Shown: one piece after another, positions 63,324 to 64,000 of the stretch
Layout of the letters: each line of letters starts with the position of its first letter
How positions within the stretch are numbered: the stretch's first letter is position 1
Origin: JANQTF01 sp036835375
Lineage (GTDB): Bacteria; Bacteroidota; Bacteroidia; J057
DNA: 64,000 nucleotides
Direction of reading: 5' to 3'
NCBI GenBank assembly: GCA_036835375.1
Contig: DAITMB010000007.1
Span: 1-64,000, forward strand
Notes under the pieces: model-generated
What the model was told of the DNA's origin: nothing
What the model saw: the letters and a program-made list of their open reading frames with translations, nothing else
The model's database searches: none
Position numbers and translations under genes: made by a program

Positions 63324-64000
63324 GTGACCAGACAAGACATAGACACACACAGAAACAACTGTCCGGGCATTCCTCAGACCATTCACTTTAACAACGCTGG
63401 CTCAAGTCTGCCACCTCGCTCCGTGTTGCAAGCAAGTATCGACTATCTGGAGGAAGAAGCGCGGGTAGGCGGATATGAATTGATGGTGGATCGGGCAGCA
63501 GATTTGCAGCAGGTTTACGCCTCGGTAGCTACTATGATTGGGGCAAAACCGAGCGAGATCGCCCTCTGCGAAAGTGCGACTGATGGCTGGTATCGCGCCC
63601 TGCACAGCATCGATTGGGAGCTTGGAGATGAAATCCTCATTTCGAGGGCAGAGTATGGTCCCAATGTGCTGGCCTATTTGGCTTTGAAGGAGCAACGTGG
63701 GGTGACTTTTCGGCTAATCCCTGACGACGCGACTGGCGCTATTGATCTGGAAGCGCTGGAATCTGCTATTGGCCCACAAACCAAACTCATCGCCCTGAGC
63801 CACATGCCCACGCATGGCGGCTTGGTGAATCCTGCCGCAGCGGTGGGCACCATCGCCCAGAGGCACGGGGTGCTATACTTGCTGGACGCTTGCCAAGCGG
63901 TCGGTCAAATTCCCCTTTCGGTGGAGGAACTATCCTGCGATTTTTTGGCAGCGACAGGCAGAAAATTTCTCCGAGGACCGCGTGGAACGGGTTTTTTGTA
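63324..64000 (+). CDS. Class V aminotransferase/cysteine-desulfurase-like protein (cut by the window edge)
   Basis: The open frame runs from GTG 63324 to the edge, 225 codons without a stop. The first residues IHFNNAGSSLPPRSVLQA match class V enzymes, with CESATDGWYRAL, SRAEYGPNVLA, LSHMPTHGGLVNP, YLLDACQAVGQ carrying the PLP aspartate and ATGRKFLRGPRGTGFL with the PLP lysine in GRKF. This branch includes isopenicillin-N epimerase-like and EgtE-like sulfur-compound lyases as well as cysteine desulfurases. The 3' part is missing. The GTG start is the only plausible one in view. Confidence 0.87.
   Translation, partial: MTRQDIDTHRNNCPGIPQTIHFNNAGSSLPPRSVLQASIDYLEEEARVGGYELMVDRAADLQQVYASVATMIGAKPSEIALCESATDGWYRALHSIDWELGDEILISRAEYGPNVLAYLALKEQRGVTFRLIPDDATGAIDLEALESAIGPQTKLIALSHMPTHGGLVNPAAAVGTIAQRHGVLYLLDACQAVGQIPLSVEELSCDFLAATGRKFLRGPRGTGFL

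Noticed and set aside
1..64000. CRISPR array, insertion sequence or prophage
   Set aside because: I saw no regular short repeats with spacers, no transposase or integrase and no phage structural genes; only housekeeping, glycan and surface genes are visible.

Overview
The window looks like a chromosomal segment of a member of the Bacteroidota. The evidence is a TonB-dependent receptor with a carboxypeptidase-regulatory-like N-terminus, a secreted multidomain protein with a type IX secretion (T9SS) C-terminal sorting domain, an ECF sigma factor overlapping a gene with an anti-sigma-like N-terminus, and a TTTG-N19-TAnnTTTG promoter in front of the SRP RNA gene. G+C looks slightly above half by eye, high for the phylum, so a free-living lineage (for instance Saprospiria-like) is a guess rather than a call. 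Three runs of exactly 100 N (26898-26997, 30289-30388, 59542-59641) show that this is a scaffold. I see no insertion sequence, prophage, CRISPR array or rRNA.

Layout. 0-8 kb: DinB-like protein, TonB-dependent receptor, TPM-domain lipoprotein, an amidohydrolase homologue that has lost its metal ligands, a membrane protein and an M15-like peptidase. 8-15 kb: housekeeping metabolism (DUF1015 protein and serC, inorganic pyrophosphatase, ribD, the SRP RNA gene ffs just upstream of ribD, folA, a lone receiver-domain protein). 15-18 kb: an ATP-grasp-like protein paired with an M14 aspartoacylase/succinylglutamate-desuccinylase homologue, an uncharacterised-looking two-gene unit. 18-28.5 kb: RRM protein, amylosucrase, lytic transglycosylase, carotenoid hydroxylase, aldose epimerase, TonB_C-TPR protein, EEP-family hydrolase, ECF sigma unit and an Ig-like lipoprotein.

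28.9-51.6 kb is a surface-polysaccharide region. A ten-gene minus-strand operon begins with a polyprenyl glycosylphosphotransferase (initiating enzyme) and a WecG/TagA-type transferase. It continues with a complete-looking GDP-D-glycero-D-manno-heptose set (hddA, gmhA, hddC, gmhB), then GT2, GT4, sulfotransferase and GT61 genes. After an interruption by nuoE, carA and thrA on the plus strand come the O-antigen ligase/polymerase, the flippase, an asnB-type amidotransferase and two more glycosyltransferases. Together these could make, modify, flip and polymerise a heptose-containing, possibly sulfated glycan.

51.7-64 kb: the T9SS-secreted polysaccharide-lyase-like protein, a GH9 glycosidase, a GT2, a CAU-anticodon tRNA, an FKBP lipoprotein, a 39-residue membrane protein at a scaffold gap, a gamma-glutamyltransferase, a DAO-type FAD oxidoreductase and a class V aminotransferase cut by the right edge.
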